A stretch of DNA of 64,000 bases from Ziziphus jujuba (taxonomy: Eukaryota > Streptophyta > Magnoliopsida > Rosales > Rhamnaceae): contig NC_083381.1 in NCBI RefSeq assembly GCF_031755915.1, forward strand, positions 2,678,501 to 2,742,500. Direction: 5' to 3'. Under the pieces are notes generated by a model. It was given only the letters and a program-made list of their open reading frames with translations, was not told the DNA's origin and did no database searches. How positions within the stretch are numbered: the stretch's first letter is position 1; each line of letters opens with the position of its first letter. Positions 1-10,955 of the stretch are shown piece by piece. A program made the position numbers and the translations under genes.

Positions 1-184
1 TTTCTTAGTGGTATTAGTTATCATCATTATTTTCTAAATTTATTTAAAGCTAAAATTTATACTTTAAATACAAGAGAGCATTATTAGAACTTTCTTTAGC
101 ATTAAGCATTTTACAAGTGCTAATAATTTCTTTATAGTGGAGAAAAATCATAAAGCTCATAATAATTCATTTATTAATGCTTGG

Positions 185-1885
185 AAATGAAAGCAGCTTA
201 GAATGACCTCGTCAATATTAGGCTTCGATTTTGGCTTAGGTTGATTTCATTTTGTCATTTCCTATAACATAAACATGTAAGAACTTTTGTCATCTCATGG
301 AATAAAAAAAAATGTAATAACTTTTTATGTACTTTTTATTTAATATTAATACTTTAAACCTATAAGGGAACATGCTGATGGATTTCAAAATCAATAGCAA
401 TTTTCTATAATTATTGAAAATATGAAGAAGTATCAATCATGATATGAATTTTTTTTTTTCCAAGAACAAATTTTTATCAACTTTTTGAATCTTAATAAAT
501 ATAGTTGTAACTTATTGTTTTTCCATTGGATTTTATACCCCTATTGTGCCTTTTTAGGTTGTTTTTGAGATATTAACCTACTTTTTCACCCAAAACAAAT
601 ACAAAAAGAAAGTGTTTTGTTTTTGAATGGAGAAAAAAAAAAAAAGTGTTGGTAGTATTGAAATAAATTATCTAAATATGTGGACTATCAATTTGTCAAT
701 CATTATCTTCATTTGCTCAATCCTGATAAAAAAATAAATAAAAATAAAAAAATTAGAGGCATACATTTAAATTCCACTATTGTTTGGGTTAATTGTGTAA
801 GCGATGTAGATGGGTCCATCATTAGAAATTGCAAATGTATATTAATCTTTACCTTTTTAATTTTTTTTAATAGAAAGAAATCTAAAGAAAAAAAAAAAAA
901 AGTATGTAATTGTGGATAGTAATGGGGGTAAAGTAGTCATTAAATAAAGAGAGTCATAAAAGAACAAGGTGGAGGGAGTCAAAGCTGGCATTTAGTTCTT
1001 GTTTAAATTCTTATTACTTGTCGGACAGTGATTGGATGGCTGAAGATGAAAGGTAAAGTAGGAGTGAGAGCACACGATTACGCCACGCCAACATAACACT
1101 GGCCGTGTCAAAAAAGCCGGCAGTGTGTTGGGTAGGTTGGGTTAACGTAAGGTGTAACGCATTGACACTGTATCTTCCGCAATGTCGTAATTCAGTGGCT
1201 TACAATCTTATAAGATTGGGCCCACTCTTAACTCATCATACACCAGACAATCATATGCGTTTTTTGTTTTTGTGAGGAATTCTAATTGTATCTCAATTTC
1301 TTTTGACTGGACATATTCTTATGAAGAATTTCAATTTTGTTTTGAATATTTTATAATAATTTCTTCATTTTTCCGATATCCAAAACTCACAATTTTACGT
1401 GTAGATGTTAAGAATTTTGTAACTAAACCAAATTTACTTTGAACGAAGATTTTCTATTTGATTGAAAATTTTATTTAATTATTCATACTAAAATCTAGAA
1501 TCATTACCTTTTTTTTTATGAAAATTTATATATTTGTCTCAGTTAGTATGTTTTTCACATTTATACCATGAAGTTATAAATTTGAGATATCATATCCCTT
1601 TGCCAATTAGACTAAAATTTGTAATAATGATCAAAACAAATTTATATATTTGTCAAATTTTGCTTGAACAAAGTTGATGAATAAAATATTTTACTGGGAT
1701 AATCCAATTAGCAATTATCATCAGTAATAACTCCATGTGAACTTACAATTTCATATTGAAATCCTTCCTCCCCAATTGTCAGAAAAAAAAAAAGTTGATA
1801 AATAAAATACCAAAAAAAATCCAAAATATAATAATACTTGTAACATTTTAACTTTGAAATTATGTTTATTAGAAAAAAGCAAGCC
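185..1885. repeat. Segmental duplication, copy A, left part
   Basis: This AT-rich stretch has no convincing gene. It matches 9,150-11,210 block by block in the same order and orientation. The best blocks are about 200-580 against 9,170-9,530, about 950-1,310 against 10,640-11,060, and 1,450-1,710 against 11,060-11,210. Shared landmarks include GGTGGAGGGAGTCAAAGCTGG, AAGCCGGCA and the palindrome TGGGCCCA. The copies differ by many substitutions and by about 1 kb of extra MITE-like sequence in copy B, so the duplication is old. Bases 1-184 are AT-rich with nothing recognisable. Confidence 0.75.
955..1262. promoter_or_regulatory. Conserved GC-richer block, copy A
   Basis: About 300 bp are more GC-rich and better conserved with 10,650-10,955 than anything else in the duplicated segment. 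The block contains TGGGCCCA at 1,217-1,224, which has the form of a plant site II/TCP-type element. No open reading frame of note follows it. A promoter or non-coding transcript is inference only; it could also be an old transposon end. Confidence 0.3.
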
Positions 1886-1890
1886 TTCCA
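1886..1890. repeat. Target site duplication, left (TTCCA)
   Basis: The five bases TTCCA immediately precede the solo LTR and are repeated exactly after it at 4,924-4,928. A 5-bp duplication is standard for Ty3/Gypsy integrases. Confidence 0.85.
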
Positions 1891-4800
1891 TGTCAGGACC
1901 CGTCCAAAGTTCCCCACCGGAACCCTAGACAAGCCCTGATCCCAGGGAAACCCTACCGGACCCTTCTGTGGAAGATCCGGCAGAACCTCCCCTAAGGGAT
2001 GGACTTACCACAAAATTTCCTGCACTGAAAACACACTTCTATAATTGTTCCCTTATTCCTCCCACAGTACGACGAACTGGTTCCACAAATTTCAGCACTC
2101 CAAAATAAAAATACAGTAATCCAGTGCAATACAAATACATAAGTGTCCCATACAGTATACAGAGCTTTATGAAGTACTACAAAATACAGAATACAGCAAA
2201 AGTGAAAGAAATATTACAACTGCAGTAAAATAAGAACAAGGTACTGCGCGAACAAATACAGCGAGGAAGATCAAGTCCGCTCCGAGTGAACACCGACAAC
2301 CTGGTACCTAGAGGAACGGAATTTAAGAGTGTGAGATGCTAATCATCTCAGTGAGCGACCCTACTACTCTACACTATCATACCACGGTAATAGGTATATA
2401 AATAATAATTATTTGGAAATAATAATGTCTCTCAAAACCCTTACAATTCTCTCAGTTGGAAAGGTTCCCCTTTTAAAATATTTTCACAAAACCCTTTATT
2501 CATATTTCCCGAAAACCAAGACATCAATTAAATACCAGAACAGTAATATTATATTTTTAATTCCAATACAGTTTCCAAACATTTTATTTTTAAAACACAG
2601 TTCTGAAAATCATTTGATGCACCCACTATATACCAGTGGCGCCAACAGTACCCAGCGTCCCAAGGTACCACCAGGCAGGAGGTTATAGAGAGAAACCGGC
2701 ATACGGTCGCGTGGCGTCCCACAGCGCCGCTGCTAACCTGGTGTCCCGGCCAAAGGGGGGGTGGCCGCCCTCTCCGATGGCATCCACAGGACACCCTCAT
2801 AATATCAACCGCGCGCTACTCACACCCACCTGCGCGCTAATCATATCCGTGTGCACAATATCCATATCACATATACCATATCACATAATCAGAACACCAG
2901 TACGTGCACGGTGCATCTAAAAATCATAAAATCCACAATTTAAATTATAAAACAAATTTCACATTTTTCATAAACATAGCGGGCATAATCCATCCGCTTG
3001 AACCGGGAAATTCTCCACAATTTCCTTATAATTAATACCATAAATCCCATGATTTTCAAATCCACCAACTCCCAAATCCATCAATTCAAATATCCACATT
3101 TTTTCCAAGCATAAATAATTTCTCGAAATATCATAATCAAATCCCATAATATTTTATGGGCATATTTCATAAAAATTGAAATCACCAACATAACCAAATA
3201 TTTTCCTTGAAATATTTGAAAATCGAATCGTGCCCAATTTACCATTAAAACCACACCAATTTCAAAATCCTCAAAACCATAAAATAATTCCACATGGCAT
3301 AAATTGGTGAAATACACATTTTCTTAAATCCGATAAATTCACAAATAATTCCACAATAATTCAAATAAATATTTGGCACATAGAAATTAAATTCCAAATA
3401 TTTAAATCACACATTATATATTCACCAATTAAATTCCCAAAATTAATTTGAAGGTGGGTCACTCACCTTGTGCACGTATCTCAATCAAGATCCTCCGCAG
3501 GATCGACTCCGCTACTTGCACGTGCACCTAAAACACCCACAGTACCAAAACCACAAATATTAATATTTTATTCGGGTAATCCCCAAATGGGTACCCGAGG
3601 AGCGAACACCAAACGATAACTAAAATTTACGAATTATATACCGAATCGAAGCTCGAGTGATGCTAATCACAGATCCGGTCTTAATTTCCGATGATCGTAC
3701 CCGACGGGGTCGGAATTTTATCGGGAAGCTTTTCGGGTTTCGGCTCCGCAATTCTCCCAAACCGTCGCGAATTGGTGGAAACGGAAGTCGGATTTGGGTT
3801 CAGGAGGTCGAACACTGCGGACTGGAGCTGGCCGGAATTTTCGGGGTACTCGCCGGAACAGTGATTTCCGGCGGCCGCCACGTCACCGGCAACCGTCGCC
3901 GGAACAGTAATTTCCGACGGTGGCCGTTTGCTGTGAAATTTTGCAGATTTGTAGATCGTGAGGAGAGCAATCCAACGGGACCGACGGTGAGCAAAACGGA
4001 GGTCGGACGGCGGAGAAATCACCGTTTGAAGATTTTCGACCCCTCGCCGGAAAACGCTCCGATCCCGGCGCGTCGGTGGTCCGATGGCCGTGATTTTTGG
4101 TGGGTAGGCCGGACTTGAGGAGAGGATGCTGGGTGTATGGCGCGTGTACTGTATATCGGCCGGAATAGTGCCGATTCGCGGTGGCCGGCGGTGGAGGGGA
4201 AAAATCGCCGCCAAACTTCGGACGTCCGATCCGGGCGCGTCCGGCGGCCGTTCGCCGTGAAATTTGGAGGTTTTGCCGGAAATGAGGTGGGCAAGCTTTC
4301 TGTCCGGTGCGTGTACAGTAACTCGGCCAGAACAGTGACAAAATCCGGTGGCCGGCGGTGGCTCTTTCTCTCTCCTCTCTCTCTTTCTCTCTCTTCTCTC
4401 TCTTTCTCTCTCTTCCCCGAGTGTTTTAACAAATAAAACCCCTGCATGACACTGTTCATGCCACGTGGACCAATCAGAAACTGACACGTGGCGTTTCACT
4501 GTTCACCGACCCAAAAAAAATATTAAAATAATACGGTATCCGGTAAACTTCAAACGTCCATAACTTTTTAACCGGATGTCCGTTTTGAGCGTGCCACTAG
4601 TCTGTGAACTCGTATCGACGAGTACTTTACAACCATACAAGAGTCAACTCACAATTACATCACAAGAAAAAGTCAACTCCCGGCACCTTTTAGACAGTTT
4701 ACACTTCAACTTGTTTTGCCCATAACTTTCAAACCGTAGCTCCGTTTTCGACGTGCTACTAGTCTACGAACTCAGGGCGTCATGCACTTCGCCACGGTAC

Positions 4801-4923
4801 CCTGGTCAACTCGAAATTCCCACCGAGTCAAAAAGTCAACTTTTGACCCCTTCGGTCAACGGTCAACGGTCAACCTCGGTCAACGTGCACGGATTCCGGT
4901 GCGATTCGGGACGGGGTGTTACA
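1891..4923 (-). mobile_element. Solo LTR, Tekay/Del-type Ty3/Gypsy
   Basis: A 3,033-bp long terminal repeat stands alone, with no internal region on either side. Read on the minus strand it starts TGTAACACCCCGTCCC and ends CGGGTCCTGACA. The same ends bound the 3' LTR at 52,787-55,640 in the opposite orientation, and the two match through most of their length. A perfect 5-bp duplication (TTCCA) flanks it, so it formed by LTR-LTR recombination after a complete element inserted. A GC-rich section (about 3,650-4,430) with a CT-rich run near 4,364-4,415 yields long overlapping reading frames on both strands, none of which looks like a protein. The clade is taken from the pol fragment attached to the related LTR. 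Confidence 0.9.
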
Positions 4924-5960
4924 TTCCATGTTCCAAAATGTTTACAAACCATCATCCTAGACATTAAATTCTTTCATCCAATGGGCAAATAGACCCTTAT
5001 CTATAAATAAGTAATTAAACAAATTAAACAAATTGTAGAAAGTTCCATCCCATTTAAATTAAAATATTTATCTTATCTTTAAACAAGACTCATTTAACAA
5101 TTGAAATGGTTTTTCTGATACATGTTTTTGAAGGAATGACATAGTGGGATGACCACCTTTCCTTCAAAAGGGAAGGATTTGAGTAATCAATTGACATAAA
5201 AGAAAATAAAAATAAAAATCTTAGGTGTTGTTCGATAGCATGATTGATTTTTAATTTTTAATTTTTATTTTTGTATATAATTATGTGTAATTTGCTTATC
5301 TCAAGTGTTAATTAGTGATAGTTATAAATTGTTACACATTTTAAACAATTATAAATTTGAAAGAAAAAATATTTTTTGAAGCTAGTGGTCAATTTATTGT
5401 TGGAAGCACTATCTAATCTACCAAAATATCTATTAACTGTATATGTATCATTATTTGATTGATTAACATATTAATATAATTTGATATAGATAATTTAACT
5501 ATTAAAATGATAAATGTAACCAAACGACATCTTAATTGTTCTTTGATATTTACATTTGAAGCAAGCAAATTATATACATTTAGGTAGAAAAATAAAAACA
5601 AAAATAAATCCCTAATCACGTTATCCAACAACACTTTAAGTGGTATATAAAAAACTGCCCATTATTAGTATTTATTCTACTTATTTATAAAAGTTTATTA
5701 TTTAAAATTTAAAATTTTTATCTCATTATTGTTTAAATATATTTACATATTTGTTTATTATGTTTTCTTTCTAATTTTATTTTCTGCTAGAACAAATAGA
5801 AAAGAGTTTGTTTACTATTTATTTTTATATTATTTGTTCTTGATATATTATTTTTGTTTTTCATTTTTATTTTTTATTAAAATTTTATTTTTATATTTAT
5901 TTTTTAATGGCTTTTATTCTTTATTCCTTCATTTTAAATTTTCTTTTATTTAATATTTAC
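4924..5960. repeat. Segmental duplication, copy A, right part
   Basis: The sequence resumes after the solo LTR and matches copy B at about 12,900-13,560. Shared stretches include TCATTTAACAATT with CATAGTGGG-GACCAC, and the T-rich run TATTGTTTAAATATATTTACAT followed by TGTTTATTATGTTTTCTTTCT. The bases bordering the LTR (1,832-1,861 and 4,924-4,945) match 12,692-12,720 and 12,900-12,920 in copy B, which has no LTR. Apparent small reading frames here are low-complexity T-rich sequence. Confidence 0.7.
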
Positions 5961-6035
5961 AATTTTATACTTTTAACTCTTGGATTTAAAATTTAAATTT
6001 TCTTGAGAAGAGGCTGAAACTTCAATCCATCTAAG

Positions 6036-6710
6036 TAGAGGTGGCAATTTGGGTCATAACACAGCGACACGACTCGAAAACAATACGGAATAAATGGGTT
6101 TGAGTTTATTATAAATGGATTCGAATCATAATCGGGTCAACCCGTTTAACACGATTATTAATCGTGTCATTTTCGGATTGACCCATTAAATTCGAAATTG
6201 ACCCGTTATGGCCTATTTATTAAACATGTCAATTTCAATCCGACACGATTATATATCTATTACAACCCATTTAAATTTAATTTTAAATTATACTTTTATC
6301 CATAATATAATATTTAATAAATAAAAAATATTATAAATTAAAAACTTTATAAAAACAATTTTCTATTAGTAATTTTTTAAAGATAAAAAATAATTCTTTA
6401 ACAAAACAAAAATAAAAACATAAAAAAATAGGTTAGTTTTTAGGTTAATAGATTAATTTTCAGGTTAATAGATTAGTTTTCGGATTAATGGATCAATTTC
6501 AGGTTAACAGGTTAATAGGTCAACACGACCCATTAAAATAATCGTATTAAACTGATCGTGTCGTGTTTACCTGTTTATAAACAGGTCTAGTTAGTGTTTT
6601 ATGTATCTGACACGATTAATAAATGGGTCGTGTTCGGATTAGACAATTTTGATACGATTATTAAACAAGTTGACACGAATACAACCTATGAACACGAATT
6701 ACCAAGTCTA
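6036..6710. mobile_element. hAT-type MITE with 8-bp target duplication
   Basis: A 675-bp non-coding element is bounded by imperfect terminal inverted repeats: TAGAGGTGGCAATTTGGGTC on the left and TAGACTTGGTAATTCGTGTTC on the right, read inward. The perfect 8-bp duplication CATCTAAG lies at 6,028-6,035 and 6,711-6,718. The TIR form and 8-bp duplication are those of the plant hAT superfamily. The interior is built from the words ACACGA, CCCATTAA and GGTTAATAG, with a short GGTTAATAGATTA repeat near 6,430-6,520. There is no transposase, so it is non-autonomous. Confidence 0.85.
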
Positions 6711-6718
6711 CATCTAAG

Positions 6719-7761
6719 AAGACCTAGCTTCAAGATTAGAACATACTCCTATAATACAAATTGAAGCCATCGTACACATTAAAGTTCATTTTTCACGAGG
6801 TTTCCCATTTATATATATAGGTTTATGTTTTCACGTGTAACAACATATGGTCCTTTTATGTAGTTTTATTTTTATGGGTTTGTTATTTTATTTTCAAGTT
6901 GAATTGAATATTAATCGGCTAGCTTTGTGTTCATATTTTACTTATTTTCATAAATTTGAAGAAAATTATAAAAATTTTCCCGAAAAGGATTTTTATGCAA
7001 AATAGCTAGTTTAATAGAATCAAGATCCTTTTCATTTAAACAAAATAGAGGATCTCAACTTGGTTTAATTATATGATGTCATATTATATAAGTATACATT
7101 TAATTGTTAGAATTAAACCAAGCCATTTTACGTCAAAAGAATTAATTCTAATAACTCTAAATGAAATTAATTTCCTTTTTTTTATGTTTTTTTAAAAGTT
7201 ATTTTTCAAAAAGAAATTACATAATATTATTAAGTACTTTTCCAAATCCAAATAAATGTGAATATTATTAAATGGTAGTTAATTTTTAAAACGAATAATG
7301 CAAATAAATTAAATATAGAGACAGATTAAATGATAAAAAAAAAAAAGGCTTGTTGAGTTACTCTTGAGTTGATTATGAAATGATTTTGTTAGCCTTGGTA
7401 TTGAATTGGTTATTTAAGGAAAATTTGCTAAGCATGAGAAATGGTAGTGAACTTGCTAATTAAGTGTATCTCTCAGTGGACTTGGTTGTTGGCATCGGGT
7501 TGTGAGAGGTTTCTAAGGTCAATGAACAAGTTACCATATTTTGCGGTTTCTTGTATGAGGTTATATTAGCACTTTACTTTAGAATGGAAAAGGATGTGGA
7601 GTTGATGATTATGACTTTTTTAGTTTACTATATCCTATTTTCTACTTGAATTAGTAGTTTAGTACAAGTTTTGATTACCTTTAAGGAAGGAAGCACCTCA
7701 AGGGAACTGAAAGAAGACACCAGTTGTGAGTGGACTTTATATTTTCATTAAAAGCATGTTT

Positions 7762-7807
<46 letters not shown>

Positions 7808-9149
7808 CTATATGTTAATGTAGTAGCTTATTTAGGAAACTATAAAAGTAATTCTAATATTTCAAAGAAGTGGCTTTGTTCTATGACTTTTTGGAGTTGA
7901 GACCTCTAAAAGCACGCCTACCTATATGTACACATACATTTGCCATATTCTATTTCAAAGCATGTTTCAGTAATAGTATATGGTTTTGGCATACTACTTT
8001 TGTTACTATAACATACTTAACCTTTTGATAAGTTTTGAGATAATGCATTTTATAACATAGATTAGTAATTTAATGAATCAAATTTCCCAAGCATTTGTGT
8101 ACTTAAATGCAAGATATTTGGACAAAATGAGATTTCAAGTAAGAATATTTACTATTTTAAATCACATGATTTTTCTATCTACCATAACCTTAAGGCTTGA
8201 ATAGCTCGACATTTGATTTTGGTGGAAGCGAATTAAATATCTTATATCATTGATTTATGAACATTGAGGATTTTCTACTTAAAAGTAACGTACATGTATG
8301 AATTCACTTTTTTTGAAATTTTAAGATGAAGATTAAATTATTTTGAATGTGATTTTGTCAAAATGTCTCATCTTTGGAATATGTAAAACAAACCATTTTT
8401 TATTTCAAATTTACTTTATCATTAGTTTTATGATGGTGATGATATACTGATGTTGATTATGGCCTGGAGATTATTCAACTGGAGTATTCCTTCTACTTGG
8501 ATATTGAGTTGTTCACTAATAATGGAGATGATGCTTATACTAGTTATATGATACCGATGATGATGAGGTTTGAAGATTTCTCGACCTCGCTAAGCCTCCT
8601 ACTTGGGTGATGAGATTATCGCCAAGTAGTAAAGATTATGTGAATATAATACCGTTTATGATTATATTATATGCCCTACATGCTATAACTACTCGTACTT
8701 TATACGTGTTAGCAGCTTAGTTATGCTATAACTCGTACTTTATATGTGTTAATAGTTTAGTAATGCTTACGCATTCTATATATATATATTGATTTGTTCT
8801 TTATATATTACTTGTGATTTATTAATTTTGAAAAAAAAATTGTCATTTATAGATAACTCGTCAAAACCTTTGTATAAATCTCGGCATTATAATTAATTTA
8901 TTTCATCAAATGGTTTTGAAAGTTGGAAATTTACTTAGACTTATCCACTATATGAATCCTGACTATTTGTAGCCATTGCACTTCATAATTGTAAAGTTAT
9001 TTATGTATAATATTCACAAACACACAGCATCAATTATCAATAATTTTGTAATAAAAAAAATATATTCATATTGTTACATTTTTTCTCTATTATTATTTTG
9101 TTTAGTATTAATAAAACCTGCTCGCTGGGTTTTATACTTATCCCTATCT
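6719..9149. other. AT-rich intergenic region with LTR-like debris
   Basis: No gene is supported. A (TA)n tract lies at about 7,765-7,792. A short tandem duplication of about 42 bp lies at 8,680-8,764 (ATGCTATAACTACTCGTACT and a diverged copy). The stretch about 8,450-9,145 is richer in G and C, and it ends in a phrase (GCTCGCTGGGTTTTATACTT) like those near the ends of many plant LTRs. That is a weak resemblance; no matching partner LTR was found in the window. Confidence 0.4.
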
Positions 9150-9553
9150 ATTACCTCTTTCGCTCCAAGCGAATGGCCTTGTCAATTTTAGGCTTCATTT
9201 GATTTATGTTGATTTTATTTCGTCAATTCCTATAAAATAACGTTTAAGAACTTTTTGTGTAGTTTTTATTTAAGGTCAGTAAATTTTAATACTATAAACA
9301 TATAAATAGTAATTTCAAAATCAATAGTAATTTTCTATATGTATGCAAAATTTGAAGAAATATAGATGATAATATCTTTTTTTCTTTCAATGGTATCACC
9401 AATATCAACTTTTTTTTTTTTTTTTCTAATCAACTTTTTGAAAACCAACTGATATGGTTGTAGTTTATTGTTTTTTTACTTGGATTTTTATTTACCTAGA
9501 TGGGTGTCTGCTCAGGTTGTTTTCATGATGTTAGCCTCCTTTTTCATAATAAC

Positions 9554-9586
<33 letters not shown>

Positions 9587-9636
9587 TCACACACACAGAT
9601 TATAAAGATTGGATTCATCCTGGTGTGAGTAGCTTA

Positions 9637-9915
9637 GAGCATCTCCAATGGGTATATGTATTGCAATTTATATTGCATAAAGGTTGAAAAAATTTTCAAT
9701 TTATGTGGTATGAATGCTTATTTGACAAACAATTGTAAAATCAATCTCTAATAGTTTTGTTTAGATTTCAATTAATTAATGATGTATATTTATTTTTTGA
9801 ATAAATAATAATAATTGATAATATCTATCTATTTATTTTTTCCTTTAAAAATATTATATTCTTAATAAATATTATTTTGCCAAGTCATATTATTTAACAT
9901 ATGGTCTAAAATAAA
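9637..9915. repeat. MITE-like repeat, GAGCATCTCCAATGG family, copy 1
   Basis: It begins GAGCATCTCCAATGG and is followed by a GCATAAAGGTTGAAA phrase and an AATAATTGATAATATCTAT phrase. The same order recurs at 16,232-16,520. The leading word is common at the ends of plant MITEs. The superfamily is not determined because neither terminal pair nor target duplication could be fixed. Confidence 0.55.
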
Positions 9916-10649
9916 CAATTTCCTTATCTATTTATTTTGTTATCACATTAGTTTGATAAGATATTTAGATAAAACCAATCAAAAGAAGTTTTTTTGAATG
10001 AATATTTATATTTCTGATGTATCAAATAAAATTTAGCAATATATAGAGACATTGGAAATACTTTTATCACTTGTCAGTGTAAATGCTATAGTAATTAAAC
10101 TAATCTTATTTTATGATGATGATGATCATCATGATAATAATAATAATAATAATAATTTATTGGTTGTATTTAAATAAATTTATATACATAGACTACTAAT
10201 TTTGTCTTTTTTATTAGATTACCATAATGGGTTTACAACTACTTTAGAAAATATAACAACTCTAGTAAAAATAAAATGAAGTATATATATATATATACAT
10301 ATGTCAAATAAAGTTGGCTTAGTGGTTTATATTTTACAACTACATCATGGTTTGGTCATAAATTCGAAATACTCTCCCTCAATTTTAAAGTAAAAATTAT
10401 TGTAACTCGATTAAAAAAATATATAAACTTGAATGCCCAAATGGCTAATAATGAATATCCAAATGATATGGAAATGATTTTCCATATTAATCCCCATCAA
10501 AACGCTTTGATCCAAAACTTCCTATATTAATCTTTTTTTTTTTTTTTATTGAGAGAGAAATTCCAAAATTCCTATATCAATCATTAACTTTGCTTTCTTA
10601 TAAAACCTTTCGGTTGGTAGAGGTAGAAAAAAATGAAAGGGTTATGAAG

Positions 10650-10955
10650 GAACACGGTGGAGGGAGTCAAAGCTGGCGGTTAGTTCTAGTTTCAAAATCT
10701 GATACTTGTCGGACAGTTATTGGTTCGCAGAGGATAAACGTAAAGTGAGAGTGAGAGCAGCCGATTATGCCACTCCAACATAAAATTGGCCGTGTCCAAA
10801 AAGCCGGCAATATGTTGGGTAGATGGGCCTTAGGGGCTATCGTAAGGTGTAAATACGGATACCATATCTTCTGAAATGTCGTAATTCACCGGCCTTGCCT
10901 TACAATTATATGAGATTGGGCCCACTCTAACTCATCATACACCAGCCAATCAGAT
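10650..10955. promoter_or_regulatory. Conserved GC-richer block, copy B
   Basis: Counterpart of 955-1,262, with TGGGCCCA at 10,917-10,924 and the same flanking words. It is the best conserved part of the duplication, but no coding sequence follows. Regulatory function is inferred only from relative conservation. Confidence 0.3.

Noticed and set aside
3657..4499. Long overlapping open frames on both strands (up to 272 codons)
   Set aside because: They lie in the GC-rich part of the solo LTR, recur in the 3' LTR (53,211-53,912) in other lengths, are Arg/Pro/Ser-rich and match no protein family.
10305..10400. Possible tRNA-derived SINE (GGCTTAGTGGTTTA followed by GGTCATAAATTCGAAAT)
   Set aside because: The A-box and B-box resemblance is weak, and no poly-A tail or target duplication could be placed.
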